Below are positions 11,592 through 21,724 of a stretch of DNA of 64,000 nucleotides, piece after piece (within the stretch, counting starts at the first letter, position 1; every line of letters starts with the position of its first letter). The stretch covers positions 181,989 through 245,988 of the forward strand of contig CAVRGT010000001.1 in the NCBI GenBank assembly GCA_963720805.1, in the 5' to 3' direction. The notes under the pieces were generated by a model that was not told the DNA's origin, searched no databases, and saw only the letters and a list, made by a program, of their open reading frames with translations. A program made the translations under genes and the position numbers. This DNA comes from VRUE01 sp963720805. GTDB taxonomy: Bacteria; Actinomycetota; Thermoleophilia; Solirubrobacterales; 70-9.

Positions 11592-13441
11592 CCGCCCCCT
11601 TCGGGCGGCGGCTCTGTGCGGTTTCCGAGAGCCGTGCGACGGGCGGCTACAGGCTCTTTTCCCTGATCGACACCGAGGGTCCCGAGCCCCGGCCGGGCCA
11701 GTTCTACATGCTCGCCACCGAGAACCACTGGGAGCAGAGCGGGCAGCGCCCCTACCTCCCGCGAGCGCTCTCAGTCGCCGAGACCGGACCGGCGGCGGGC
11801 GGCGTCCGCCTCGACTTCCTGATCGAGGGCATCGGCCCCGGCACCGACCGCCTCTGCGAGCTCGAGCCCGGCGAGAACGTCTGGGTCAACGGCCCCCTGG
11901 GCAACTCGTTCTCAACCCCCCGCGAACTGCATCAACTTCTCCACCCGCTAGATGGAGAAGTTGATGCAGTTCGGCCGAGCGGGGCGGTCTTGGTGGGGGG
12001 TGGGATCGGGATCGCGCCGTTGGCGCTGCTGAGGCGCCGCTTCGCCGCGAAGAACATTCCGACCCGGGTCCTGCTGGGCTTTCGCGACGCAGCTCACTCT
12101 GGCGGCCTCGATGAGCTCTTCTCGTGTTGCGAGGTTCGTCTGGCCAGCGACGACGGCCACTCCGGTCACCACGGCTACGTCACCGACCTGCTCGCCGCGA
12201 TACTCGCGGGCGACGACGCATCCAGCGCCGCCGTTTATTCCTGTGGCCCGCCGCAGATGCTCGACGTGGTCGCCGCCACCTGCACCGCGGCCGATGTCCC
12301 CTGTGAGCTCGCCATGGAGTCCCCAATGGCCTGTGGCTACGGCGCCTGCTTCGGCTGTGCAATCCCCAAGCCCGGGGGCGGCTTCATTCGGTTGTGTGTT
12401 GATGGGCCCGTGTTGCGTGGGGGGCCGGCGGGTCCTGTCGCCGCAGGGGACCCCCCACCGCCTGCGGTAGCTAAAGCTTCCTCGGCGGCGGGTCCCCCTA
12501 CGGCGCCACCCCCCGGCAGCCACGGATCAGCGGGCCCGTCGACTCCGATCGAGTTTTGCGGGATTGAGTTGGCGCACCCGGTGGTCAACGCGTCCGGGAC
12601 GTTTGACGCGATAGCGGGCCGGCGCGTGTACGGCGACGCCCTGCTGACCGACTTTCCCTTCTCGGCCTTTGTCTCCAAGACGATCACGCCCGAGTCACGC
12701 ACAGGTAACGAGCCGCAGCGGATCTGGGAGACGCCGGCGGGAATGATCAACTCGATCGGGCTGCCGAACAAGGGGCTCGAGGGGTTCCTGGCCGAGGACC
12801 TGTCACAGCTGGCGGAGCTACCAGTGCCTCTGATCGTCTCCGTCATGGCGACCGCCCACGAGGAGTTCGCGCGACTGGTCAAAGGTGTGGGGGAGAGGGA
12901 CGAGGTGACGGCGATCGAGCTCAATGTCTCCTGTCCCAACGTGCACTCAGGACTGATCGTCGGCGAGCAGCCGAGCGAGACCGAGGCCCTGCTCGAAGCG
13001 TTGCGGCCGTTGACCGAGAAGCCGTTGATCGTGAAGCTGACGCCGAACGTGGCGAACCCGGTTGATGTTGCAGTTGCGGCTGAGCAGGGTGGGGCTGACG
13101 CGGTTTCGCTGATCAACACGCTCAAGGCGAGCGCAATCGATCCAGCAACGGGCCAACCGGGCATCGCGGCCGGGCACGGTGGACTCTCCGGCCCCGCGGT
13201 GCGGCCGGTGGCCGTCGCCCAGGTGCGCGCGGTTGCCGCCGCGGTGAGCATCCCGATCGTCGGTATGGGCGGAATTTCGAGCGGGGCCGATGCGGTCGAA
13301 ATGCTCTCCGCCGGGGCAACTCTCGTCGCCGTCGGGACTGAGAACTTCCGCGACCCGCGGGCGGGCAGCCGAGTAGCGGGCGAGATTGCCGGAGCGCTCC
13401 AAGCCGGTCGAAGCAGGGCTCCAATCACCCCCACCGCCTAA
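11588..13441 (+). CDS. PyrK-PyrD fusion: dihydroorotate dehydrogenase (class 1B)
   Basis: One 617-residue frame encodes both class 1B subunits. The N-terminal PyrK part has the FAD motif RPYLPRALSV, the NAD-binding LVGGGIGIAPL and a 2Fe-2S site Cys249-x4-Cys254-x2-Cys257-x12-Cys270. The C-terminal PyrD part (about 317-617) has NASGTFD, INSIGLPNKG and NVSCPN with the catalytic Cys449, which marks class 1. In Bacillus and Lactococcus these are separate proteins. The linker (about 281-309, Pro/Ala/Gly-rich) is encoded by the dispersed repeat R1, and an extra loop at about residues 112-129 in PyrK by palindrome P3. No in-frame ATG, GTG or TTG lies between the linker and the PyrD domain, which supports a real fusion. 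It is the last gene of the operon; pyrF and pyrE are not in the window. Confidence 0.9.
11923..11973. repeat. Palindromic repeat P3 inside the PyrK coding region
   Basis: A perfect inverted repeat with 21-bp arms, 11,923-11,943 and 11,953-11,973, with spacer cccgctaga. It is translated as part of ELHQLLHPLDGEVDAVRP, placed between PyrK motifs GPLGNSFS and GAVLVGGGIGIAPL, which follow each other more closely in typical PyrK. Arm length and 9-base spacer match palindrome P2, 350 bp upstream. Confidence 0.9.
12428..12513 (+). repeat. Dispersed repeat R1, copy A (encodes the PyrK-PyrD linker)
   Basis: About 85 bp, from gcgggtcctgtcgccgcagg to ggcgccaccc. Close copies lie at 16,067-16,150 (inverted) and 32,419-32,500 (same strand), both between genes. 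In this copy the frame used by PyrKD has no stop, whereas another frame is stopped by TAG in ggtagctaaag. Imperfect outer pairing (gggcccg with cgggccc, gtgggggg with ccccccggcagccac) surrounds it. Confidence 0.85.
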
Positions 13442-13491
13442 ACCTCAACTGGAGGTTCAGGTGAATTTCAGCGTTTTTGGCCCGCATGGCC

Positions 13492-13519
13492 TTGCACGCC
13501 CCCAACCCGCGGCTATACT
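13492..13519 (+). promoter_or_regulatory. Promoter of mihF
   Basis: TTGCAC at 13,492-13,497 and TATACT at 13,514-13,519 are separated by 16 bp. The mihF ATG starts 11 bp after the -10 hexamer, so transcription would begin at or within a few bases of the start codon, which predicts a leaderless message. A small hairpin (aacctc/gaggtt, 13,441-13,456) after the pyrKD stop may end the pyr operon upstream. Confidence 0.5.
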
Positions 13520-13529
13520 CGCCGCCCAC

Positions 13530-13862
13530 ATGCCTGTCCCAGTCAAGACTTCCGCCGCCGCCCCCGAGCGCTCGCTGGACCAACGGATGGACGCTCTCAA
13601 ACGAGCCAACGACATCCGCACCGCGCGCGCGAAACTGAAGAAGGACCTCAAAGCGGGCAAGGCGAACATCCACGCGCTGCTGCTCGACCCGCCGGAGTAC
13701 GTGCTCACCGCCAAGGTCTTCGACATGCTCTTGGCGGTGCCGAAGTACGGCCGGGTGAAGACGAATCGGATCCTCAACCAGTGCCGGATCTCGCCGTCAA
13801 AGACAATCGGCGGCCTCTCAGAGCGCCAGCGCGCAGAGCTTGTAAGTCAGCTGCGCCGTTAG
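13530..13862 (+). CDS. mihF: Actinobacterial integration host factor
   Basis: A 110-residue DNA-binding protein of the mycobacterial IHF type, with a helix-two-turn-helix fold related to the C-terminal part of ribosomal protein S13. DMLLAVPKYGRVKTNRILNQCRISPSKTIGGLSERQRAELV is not quoted in full here; its key parts are VPKYGR, NRILNQC and SPSKTIGGL. The ATG at 13,530 sits just after a TATACT box; longer upstream frames lack family similarity. The neighbour gmk follows, as is usual in actinobacteria. Confidence 0.9.
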   Translation: MPVPVKTSAAAPERSLDQRMDALKRANDIRTARAKLKKDLKAGKANIHALLLDPPEYVLTAKVFDMLLAVPKYGRVKTNRILNQCRISPSKTIGGLSERQRAELVSQLRR

Positions 13863-13864
13863 CG

Positions 13865-13964
13865 CGGCCGCTGCAAACCGGCGCATATCGCCGTCCTCGG
13901 TCGCTCGCGTGCAGAGCACGCCACGCTCCCTGCGTCCGGTCGATCTGCTTGGTTTTCGCGGCCG
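13865..13964. repeat. Dispersed repeat R2, copy 1, inside a larger inverted repeat
   Basis: A core of about 68 bp (13,883-13,952) recurs at 42,537-42,603. Both contain cctcggtcgctc, a central hairpin CGTGC-(a/g)ga-GCACG and cgctccctgcgtcc. This copy is flanked by arms that pair with each other but do not match the other copy: cggccgctgcaaacc (13,865-13,879) and ggttttcgcggccg (13,951-13,964). The left arm begins 3 bp after the mihF stop and the right arm ends 4 bp before the gmk ATG. Confidence 0.8.
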
Positions 13965-13968
13965 ATCC

Positions 13969-14562
13969 ATGTCCAAGGTCTTTGTAATCACAGGTCCATC
14001 TGGCGTCGGAAAGGGGACGCTGATCTCGACATTGCTCGAGCGCGTGCCTGATCTCGAGTTGTCGATTTCCGCAACCACGCGCGAGCCTCGCAAGGGCGAG
14101 GTCAACGGGCGCGACTACCACTTCCTGACGGCGGAGGAATTCGACCAGCGGGTCAAGGCCGAAGACTTCATCGAGTTCGCCACCTACAGCGGCCACCGCT
14201 ACGGCACCCTGCGCTCCGAGGTGCGGCGGCGCCTCGACCAGGGCCACTCGGTCGTGCTCGAGATCGAGGTCCAGGGCGCCCGCCAGGTTCGCGCGGCGAT
14301 GCGCGAGTCGGTGCAGGTCTTCATCGCCCCGCCCGACCCGGCCTCGTTGCGGCGCCGGCTCGAGTCGCGCGCCACCGACAGCCTCGAGGCGATCGATGCC
14401 CGGCTCGAGGTCGCCGAGCAGGAGCTGGCCGCCCAGGGCGAGTTCGCCCACACCCTCGTCAACGACGATCTCGACCGCGCCGCCGACGAGCTGGAGGCAA
14501 TCGTGCGCACCGAGGTCGGGATACCTCTAGACTCCGGAGCAGATGATCAAACCACGCGTTGA
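13969..14562 (+). CDS. gmk: Guanylate kinase
   Basis: Phosphorylates GMP to GDP. With ATG at 13,969 the protein is about 197 residues, the usual size. The P-loop is GPSGVGKG (residues 9-16), followed by the GMP-binding SISATTREPRKGEVNGRDY region and LEIEVQGARQV. Longer starts upstream would run through the R2 repeat and are not supported. The last 20 bp overlap rpoZ, pointing to coupled expression. Confidence 0.95.
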   Translation: MSKVFVITGPSGVGKGTLISTLLERVPDLELSISATTREPRKGEVNGRDYHFLTAEEFDQRVKAEDFIEFATYSGHRYGTLRSEVRRRLDQGHSVVLEIEVQGARQVRAAMRESVQVFIAPPDPASLRRRLESRATDSLEAIDARLEVAEQELAAQGEFAHTLVNDDLDRAADELEAIVRTEVGIPLDSGADDQTTR

Positions 14563-14776
14563 CAAGCTTCTCGACCACACTGACTCCCACTACGCGGCCG
14601 TAGTTGTCGCCGCCAAGCGGGCCCGTCAGATCAACAGCTACTACCACAGCCTCGGCGAGGGCAGCTTCGGCGAGTACCCGCCGCCGATGGTCGATATTCC
14701 CGGCGACAGGAACTACCTCTCGGTTGCGCTCGAAGAGGTCGCCGCGGGCAAGCTCAAATACGAGTACCGCTCCTAA
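14543..14776 (+). CDS. rpoZ: RNA polymerase omega subunit
   Basis: A 77-residue omega subunit that helps assemble RNA polymerase. The conserved region is visible as SHYAAVVVAAKRARQINSYY, and the C-terminal SVALEEVAAGKLKYEY fits actinobacterial omega. The ATG at 14,543 lies within the gmk 3' end. The gmk-rpoZ-coaBC order is widely conserved in actinobacteria and Firmicutes. Confidence 0.93.
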   Translation: MIKPRVDKLLDHTDSHYAAVVVAAKRARQINSYYHSLGEGSFGEYPPPMVDIPGDRNYLSVALEEVAAGKLKYEYRS

Positions 14777-14811
14777 GCGCGCTCCGGCGCGGCCGGACTT
14801 AAGGAACAGCC

Positions 14812-16059
14812 ATGGCCAGAATCCTGCTCGGCGTAAGCGGAGGGATTGCCGCCTACAAGGCGCTCGAACTGGCGCGCCTGGCGACAACCGCCGGCCACGG
14901 CGTTCGCGTGTTGATGACCGAGGGGGCGACGCGATTCGTCGGCGCCGCCTCCTTCGAGGGCATCGTCGGCGCCCCGGTCCTGCTCTCCGAGTTCGAGCGC
15001 GACCCGATGCGCGGCGCCTTTCCTGGCGACCCCGCTCCCTCGCATGACCCGATCGGCCACCTCGAGTTGGCCGCCGGCTGCGACGCCTACCTCCTCTCCC
15101 CGGCCTCGGCCAACACAGTCGCCAAGCTCGCCAGTGGCGCCGCCGATTCGATGGTGACCACCTCCTTTCTCGCCTGCACGGCGCCGCGGCTGGTTGCGCC
15201 GGCGATGAACGACCGCATGTACGCCGACGCCGCCACTCAGGCCAACCTGGCGACCCTGGCCGAGCGCGGCGTGGTCGTGATCGACCCCGAGGAGGGAGCC
15301 CTCGCCTCGCGCGGCGAGCACGGCAAGGGCCGCCTGCCCGACCCGGCGAGCCTGCTGGCTCGCGTCGAAGCGGAGCTGCCCACGGGCGAGCGCCCCTGGG
15401 ACGGCCTCCGCGTCCTCGTCACCGCGGGCGGTACCCGCGAGCCAATCGACTCCGTCCGCTTCCTCGGCAACCGCTCCAGCGGCCGCATGGGCATCGCCCT
15501 CGCCGCCGCCGCCGTCCGCCGCGGCGCAGACGTCACCCTGATCGCCGCCAACGTCAACCTCGCGGAGCCCCCAGGCGTTCACCGCATAGACGTCGAGACG
15601 ACCGCAGAGCTTGCCAGGGCGACGCGTGACCAGTTCGCCACGACGCATGTTCTGCTGATGGCCGCCGCCCCTGCTGATTTTCGTGCAGCTGAGTCTTCGC
15701 CCGGCAAGATCGAGCGCACGGCCGAGGGGATCGAAGTTCCTCTGGAACCCACAGAGGACATTCTCGCCAGCCTCAAGGCGTCCCGCGCCGACGACCAAAC
15801 CATCGTCGCCTTCGCCGCCGAAGCCGGCGACAACGTCGACCGTGCCCGCGAGAAGCTCCAACTCAAGGGCGCCGACCTGATCGTCCTAAACGACATCTCG
15901 AACCCCGCAATCGGCTTCGAGAGCCAAGAAAACGCCGTAACCCTGATCGACTCAACGAGCGCCGACCCCGTCCCACAAGCTCCGAAGGACGTCGTGGCCG
16001 ACGCGATCCTTGCGAGAGTCGACCAGCTTCGAGCCCGGACAGCTCAACCGAAGACGTAG
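14812..16059 (+). CDS. coaBC: Phosphopantothenoylcysteine decarboxylase/synthase
   Basis: A bifunctional coenzyme A enzyme of 415 residues behind the ribosome-binding site AAGGAA. The N-terminal flavoprotein decarboxylase (CoaC) has GVSGGIAAYKA, the PASANTVAKLASGAAD region and the PAMNDRMY substrate loop. The C-terminal synthase (CoaB) has VTAGGTREPIDSVRFLGNRSSG (shown by positions about 202-223), AAAPADFR and KLKG-like EKLQLKGADLIVLND. The TAG stop is part of the left arm of the repeat that follows. Confidence 0.95.
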   Translation: MARILLGVSGGIAAYKALELARLATTAGHGVRVLMTEGATRFVGAASFEGIVGAPVLLSEFERDPMRGAFPGDPAPSHDPIGHLELAAGCDAYLLSPASANTVAKLASGAADSMVTTSFLACTAPRLVAPAMNDRMYADAATQANLATLAERGVVVIDPEEGALASRGEHGKGRLPDPASLLARVEAELPTGERPWDGLRVLVTAGGTREPIDSVRFLGNRSSGRMGIALAAAAVRRGADVTLIAANVNLAEPPGVHRIDVETTAELARATRDQFATTHVLLMAAAPADFRAAESSPGKIERTAEGIEVPLEPTEDILASLKASRADDQTIVAFAAEAGDNVDRAREKLQLKGADLIVLNDISNPAIGFESQENAVTLIDSTSADPVPQAPKDVVADAILARVDQLRARTAQPKT

Positions 16060-16159
16060 CTCCAGCGGGTGGCGCCGTAGGGGGACCCGCCCCCTGAGGA
16101 AGCTTTAGCTACCGGAAGGGGGTGGGGGTTCCTGCGGCGACAGGACCCGCTGGCCCTAC
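16056..16159 (-). repeat. Dispersed repeat R1, copy B, inside a larger inverted repeat
   Basis: An inverted copy of R1 occupies 16,067-16,150. It is framed by pairing arms GTAG-ct-CCAGCGGGT (16,056-16,070) and ACCCGCTGG-cc-CTAC (16,145-16,159); the left arm includes the coaBC stop codon. A partial extra piece (gcgacaggacccgctggcc) follows at about 16,188-16,206. The 243 bp between coaBC and rimP hold no gene: they contain this repeat, a promoter and a terminator-like hairpin. Confidence 0.8.
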
Positions 16160-16224
16160 GGCTCTCGAGCACATGGGGGAGGGCCATCGCGACAGGACCC
16201 GCTGGCCAGCCACCTCCGCCGAGC

Positions 16225-16230
16225 TATACT
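16225..16230 (+). promoter_or_regulatory. Probable -10 box of the rimP-nusA-infB operon
   Basis: TATACT, the same hexamer as upstream of mihF. No good -35 hexamer is seen at the expected distance, so the call rests on the -10 match and on position ahead of the operon. Confidence 0.35.
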
Positions 16231-16264
16231 GCCCCCAAGCTTTTAGTGAGTCCCGATGTACCCG

Positions 16265-16288
16265 AAGTGGGCCTGGCCCACTTTTTTT
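16265..16288 (+). terminator. Terminator-like hairpin ahead of rimP (possible attenuator)
   Basis: The stem AAGTGGGC/GCCCACTT is followed at once by a run of seven T, an intrinsic terminator by shape. It lies between the TATACT box and the rimP ATG (16,303), so it would end transcripts before the nusA-infB operon unless read through. NusA and other elongation factors act on such sites, which makes feedback control possible. Alternatively it ends transcripts coming from coaBC. Confidence 0.65.
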
Positions 16289-16302
16289 GCGCCTCAACGC
16301 CA

Positions 16303-16542
16303 ATGGCAGACCTCCAGCAAGACATCCAACACCAGCTCCGCGAGCTCGATGCCGAGCTCGATCTGGTCGCGCTCGAGCAGCCGAGCAAAGAAGCGCTGCG
16401 CCTCTTCATCGACCATCCCGCCGGCGTCGACCTCGCGCTTTGCGAACGGGTCACCAATCACCTCAACCACCTGCGGGCCGAGTACGCGTTGGAGGTTTCC
16501 TCGCCCGGCCCCAAGTACAGCAATCAGAAGGAGATCCAGTGA
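16303..16542 (+). CDS. rimP: Ribosome maturation factor RimP, N-terminal domain only
   Basis: A 79-residue product starting MADLQQDIQHQLRELDAELD and ending LEVSSPGPKYSNQKEIQ. LRLFIDHPAGVDLALCERV and YALEVSSPGP match the N-terminal domain of RimP, which helps 30S subunit maturation. Standard RimP is about 150 residues with a C-terminal SH3-like domain; here the frame stops directly after the EVSSPG motif and nusA begins in the overlap, leaving no room for the second domain in any frame. The domain is therefore lost, not frameshifted away. Position ahead of nusA is the classical place for rimP. Confidence 0.75.
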   Translation: MADLQQDIQHQLRELDAELDLVALEQPSKEALRLFIDHPAGVDLALCERVTNHLNHLRAEYALEVSSPGPKYSNQKEIQ

Positions 16543-18124
16543 GCAAGGAGATCGTCGAAGCAGTCAAGGCACTGGAGCAGGAGAAGGGGATCGCCGCCGA
16601 CAAGCTGATGGACGCGCTTGCCGATGCGCTCCTCTCCGCCTACAAGAAGACGCCCGGGGCGGCCAAATACGCCCGCGTCGATCTCGATCACGAAACCGGT
16701 GACTTCCTCGTCTTCGAACTGATCCTGCCGCCCGAGCTGGAGGAGAAGCTGCTGGCCGAAGCGGCCGAAGCGCAGGAGGAGGAAGAGCGCGAAGTCGATC
16801 CCGAGACCGGTGAGTTGCGGGAGCCCGAGGACCCCGAGCTCGATCCCGAGATGATCGCGCCCTACGAGGACCAGATCGAGACCCGCGACGTCACCCCCGA
16901 AGACTTCGGCCGGATCGCCGCTCAGACCGCCAAGCAGGTGATCCTGCAGCGGATCCGCGAGGCCGAACGGATGATGATGTTCGAGGAGTACCAGGACCGC
17001 GTCGGCGAGCTGATCACCGGGATCATCCAGCAGTCCGACAAGCGCTACACGCTGGTCCAGCTGAAGGAGCGGGTCGAGGCATTGCTGCCCAAGTCCGAGC
17101 AGGTGTACAACGAGCGCTACGACCATGGCATGCGGGTCAAGGCCGTGATCACCGACGTCTCGGACTCGACCAAAGGGCCGGCGATCGTGGTCTCGCGGCG
17201 CAGCTCGGAGCTGATCAAGAAACTCTTCGAAATCGAGGTTCCCGAGATCGCCGACAACCTGGTCGAGATCGTCGGCGTCGCCCGCGAGCCCGGCTACCGC
17301 TCGAAGATCGCCGTGATCTCCCACGCTGACGGGGTCGACCCGGTCGGCGCCTGCGTCGGCCCACGCGGCTCGCGGGTGCGGATGGTCGTCTCCGAGCTGC
17401 GCGGCGAGAAGATCGACATCATTCCCCACAACGACGAGCCCGCCCGCTTCGTCGCCAAGGCGCTCTCGCCGGCCCGCGTGCGCGAGGTGATCGTCGACGA
17501 CGACGAGCGCCAGGCGACTGTGATCGTGCCTGACGACCAGCTCTCGCTGGCGATCGGCCGCGACGGTCAGAACGCCCGTTTGGCCGCCCGGCTGACCGGC
17601 TGGCGGGTCGACATCAAGTCCGAGACCGAGTTCTCCCAGGAGGACCCGGACGTCGAGTACGAGGGCGAAGAGAACTTCGACGGTCGCTGCATGGCGGTGC
17701 TCTCCAACGGCCGGCGCTGCCCCAACGCGGCGATCGAGGGCTCGACCTACTGCGGCCTGCCGCAGCACCAGGCGCTGAGCCGCTTCGAAACCAACCAGAT
17801 CGCCGTTCTCGCCTCGATTCCCGAGGCGGAAGTCGAAATCCTCGCCGATCCGGATGCGGACCAGGGTCAGATCGATGAGATCGTCGCCAAGGCCGAGTCC
17901 GAATTTGTTGAGGAGACTCCCGATGAGGCTCCAGAGGAATCGGCTGCGGGTCCTGTCGTGACAGAGGACTCCTCGTCCTCGCAAGCTGCGGGCGAGGAGC
18001 CCACCGCCACGCCACCCGCAGAAGATTCGTCTGATGAGCCTCAGGACGAGGCGCCCGAGGAATCCGCAGAGGAACCTGTCGCTGAGCAGGCTGAACCAGT
18101 TGCCGAGGAGGCAGAGCAAGCGTA

Positions 18125-18125
<1 letters not shown>
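16539..18125 (+). CDS. nusA: Transcription termination/antitermination factor NusA
   Basis: NusA binds RNA polymerase and RNA and tunes pausing and termination. The 528-residue product starts with GTG at 16,539, overlapping the rimP TGA. It has the N-terminal domain (SKEIVEAVKALEQEKGI), an acidic insert (about residues 70-105, EEEEREVDPETGELREPED), S1 (GMRVKAVITDVSDSTKGPAI), and two KH domains (GACVGPRGSRVRMV; LAIGRDGQNARLAARLTGW). After these comes a knuckle-like segment C-x7-C-x9-C-x3-H (in RCMAVLSNGRRC and YCGLPQHQ) and a long Glu/Ala/Pro tail. The knuckle is not part of standard NusA. Confidence 0.93.
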
Positions 18126-20383
<2,258 letters not shown>

Positions 20384-20384
20384 G

Positions 20385-20723
20385 ATGGCCGCTCCTCGCA
20401 TGCGCCGCATCAACGAGGTGCTCCGCGAGGTGATTGGCGCTGCCATCGCCGAGTTGAGTGACCCGCGCATCGGCTTCGTGACCGTGACCTCTGTGGAGAC
20501 AAGCCCGGACCTGCGTGCCGCCAAGGTGCACGTCAGCGTGCTCGGCAACGAGGAGGAGAAAGGGGCGACGATGGTCGGTCTCGCCTCCTCGCACGGCGTC
20601 CTGCAGGCGAAGATCGCCGCCGAGACGCGGATGAAGCGCACCCCGACCCTGAGCTTCCGCTACGACGAGACGGTCGAGCAGGGCATGCGCATCAACGAAC
20701 TGCTCGAGGGGGACGAGCCATGA
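20385..20723 (+). CDS. rbfA: Ribosome-binding factor A
   Basis: RbfA assists late 16S rRNA maturation in the 30S subunit. The 112-residue product begins MAAPRMRRINEVLREVIGAA and has the KH-like core with DPRIGFVTVTSVETSPDLR and FRYDETVEQGMRINELL. It follows infB by one base and overlaps the next gene by 4 bp, the usual infB-rbfA-nrnA-truB arrangement. Confidence 0.94.
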   Translation: MAAPRMRRINEVLREVIGAAIAELSDPRIGFVTVTSVETSPDLRAAKVHVSVLGNEEEKGATMVGLASSHGVLQAKIAAETRMKRTPTLSFRYDETVEQGMRINELLEGDEP

Positions 20724-21721
20724 GTGACGGCTTGCTCACCACGGCGAGCATCGAGGAGGTCGTCGGCGAGCTGCGCTCGCGCGAGCGCTTCCTGCTGACC
20801 GCCCACGAGGGCCCCGACGGCGACGCGCTCGGCTCGCTGCTGGGCATGCACCACCTGCTCGGCCAGCTCGGCAAGGACTCGGTGATGTTCATGGCGGCGA
20901 AGGAGTTCCCGCTGCCGATCGAGTACCGCTTCCTGCCCCTGGAGGAGGTCTTCCACGAGCCGCCCGCCGACATGGCGGATCGCACCGTGATCTTCCTCGA
21001 CTGCGGCAACATCGACCGCATGCCGGTCGAGTTCCTCAGCGAGGGCGACAACTTCCGCATCAACATCGACCACCACCACGACAACACCCGCTTCGGCGAC
21101 GTCAACCTGGTCGAAGTCGGTGCCTCCTCGACCGCCGAGATCGTCTACCGCCTGGCGGTTGCGCTGGGGGCGGAGATCACGCCTGAGATTGCCGCGGCGC
21201 TCTACGTCGGCCTGATCACCGACACGGGCAAGTTCATGTACGAGAACACCAACGCCGAGACGCACCGGATCGCCGCTGAGCTGATCGACGCCGGGGTTGT
21301 CGTCGACGACACCTACCGCCGCCTCTACGAGCACGTGCCGATCGAGAAGCTGCGCCTGCTTTCGCGCGCCCTTGAGGGTATTCAGCGCTACTGCGGGGAG
21401 CGGCTGATCGTCTCCTACATCACCGCTGCCGATTACGAGGCCAGCGGCGGTGGCGAGGAGATGACCGAGGGAATCATCGACCACCTGCGCTCGATCGAGG
21501 GTTGCAAGGTGGCGGCGATGGTCCGCGACAAGGGCGATCGCGGCCGCGCCGCGCGCAAGGTCAGCCTGCGCTCCAGCGGCGGCGAGATCGACGTCTCGGC
21601 GATGGCGCGCAAGCATGGGGGAGGGGGGCACAAGCGGGCAGCGGGGTTCTCCACCGACCTTGAGCTCGATGACCTCGTCAACTTCCTCTGCGGCGAAGTT
21701 AAAGCCCAACTCGGGCCGTAG
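20720..21721 (+). CDS. DHH-family phosphoesterase, NrnA-like oligoribonuclease
   Basis: A 333-residue DHH/DHHA1 protein that probably degrades nano-RNAs and dephosphorylates pAp, as NrnA does. Metal-binding motifs are EGPDGDALGS (residues 30-39), DCGN (94-97) and the DHH signature INIDHHHDN (residues 115-122). The C-terminal DHHA1 domain ends with GGGGHKRAAGF. It sits between rbfA and truB, as in many Firmicutes and actinobacteria. It overlaps rbfA by 4 bp. Confidence 0.88.
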   Translation: MSDGLLTTASIEEVVGELRSRERFLLTAHEGPDGDALGSLLGMHHLLGQLGKDSVMFMAAKEFPLPIEYRFLPLEEVFHEPPADMADRTVIFLDCGNIDRMPVEFLSEGDNFRINIDHHHDNTRFGDVNLVEVGASSTAEIVYRLAVALGAEITPEIAAALYVGLITDTGKFMYENTNAETHRIAAELIDAGVVVDDTYRRLYEHVPIEKLRLLSRALEGIQRYCGERLIVSYITAADYEASGGGEEMTEGIIDHLRSIEGCKVAAMVRDKGDRGRAARKVSLRSSGGEIDVSAMARKHGGGGHKRAAGFSTDLELDDLVNFLCGEVKAQLGP

Positions 21722-21724
21722 GGC

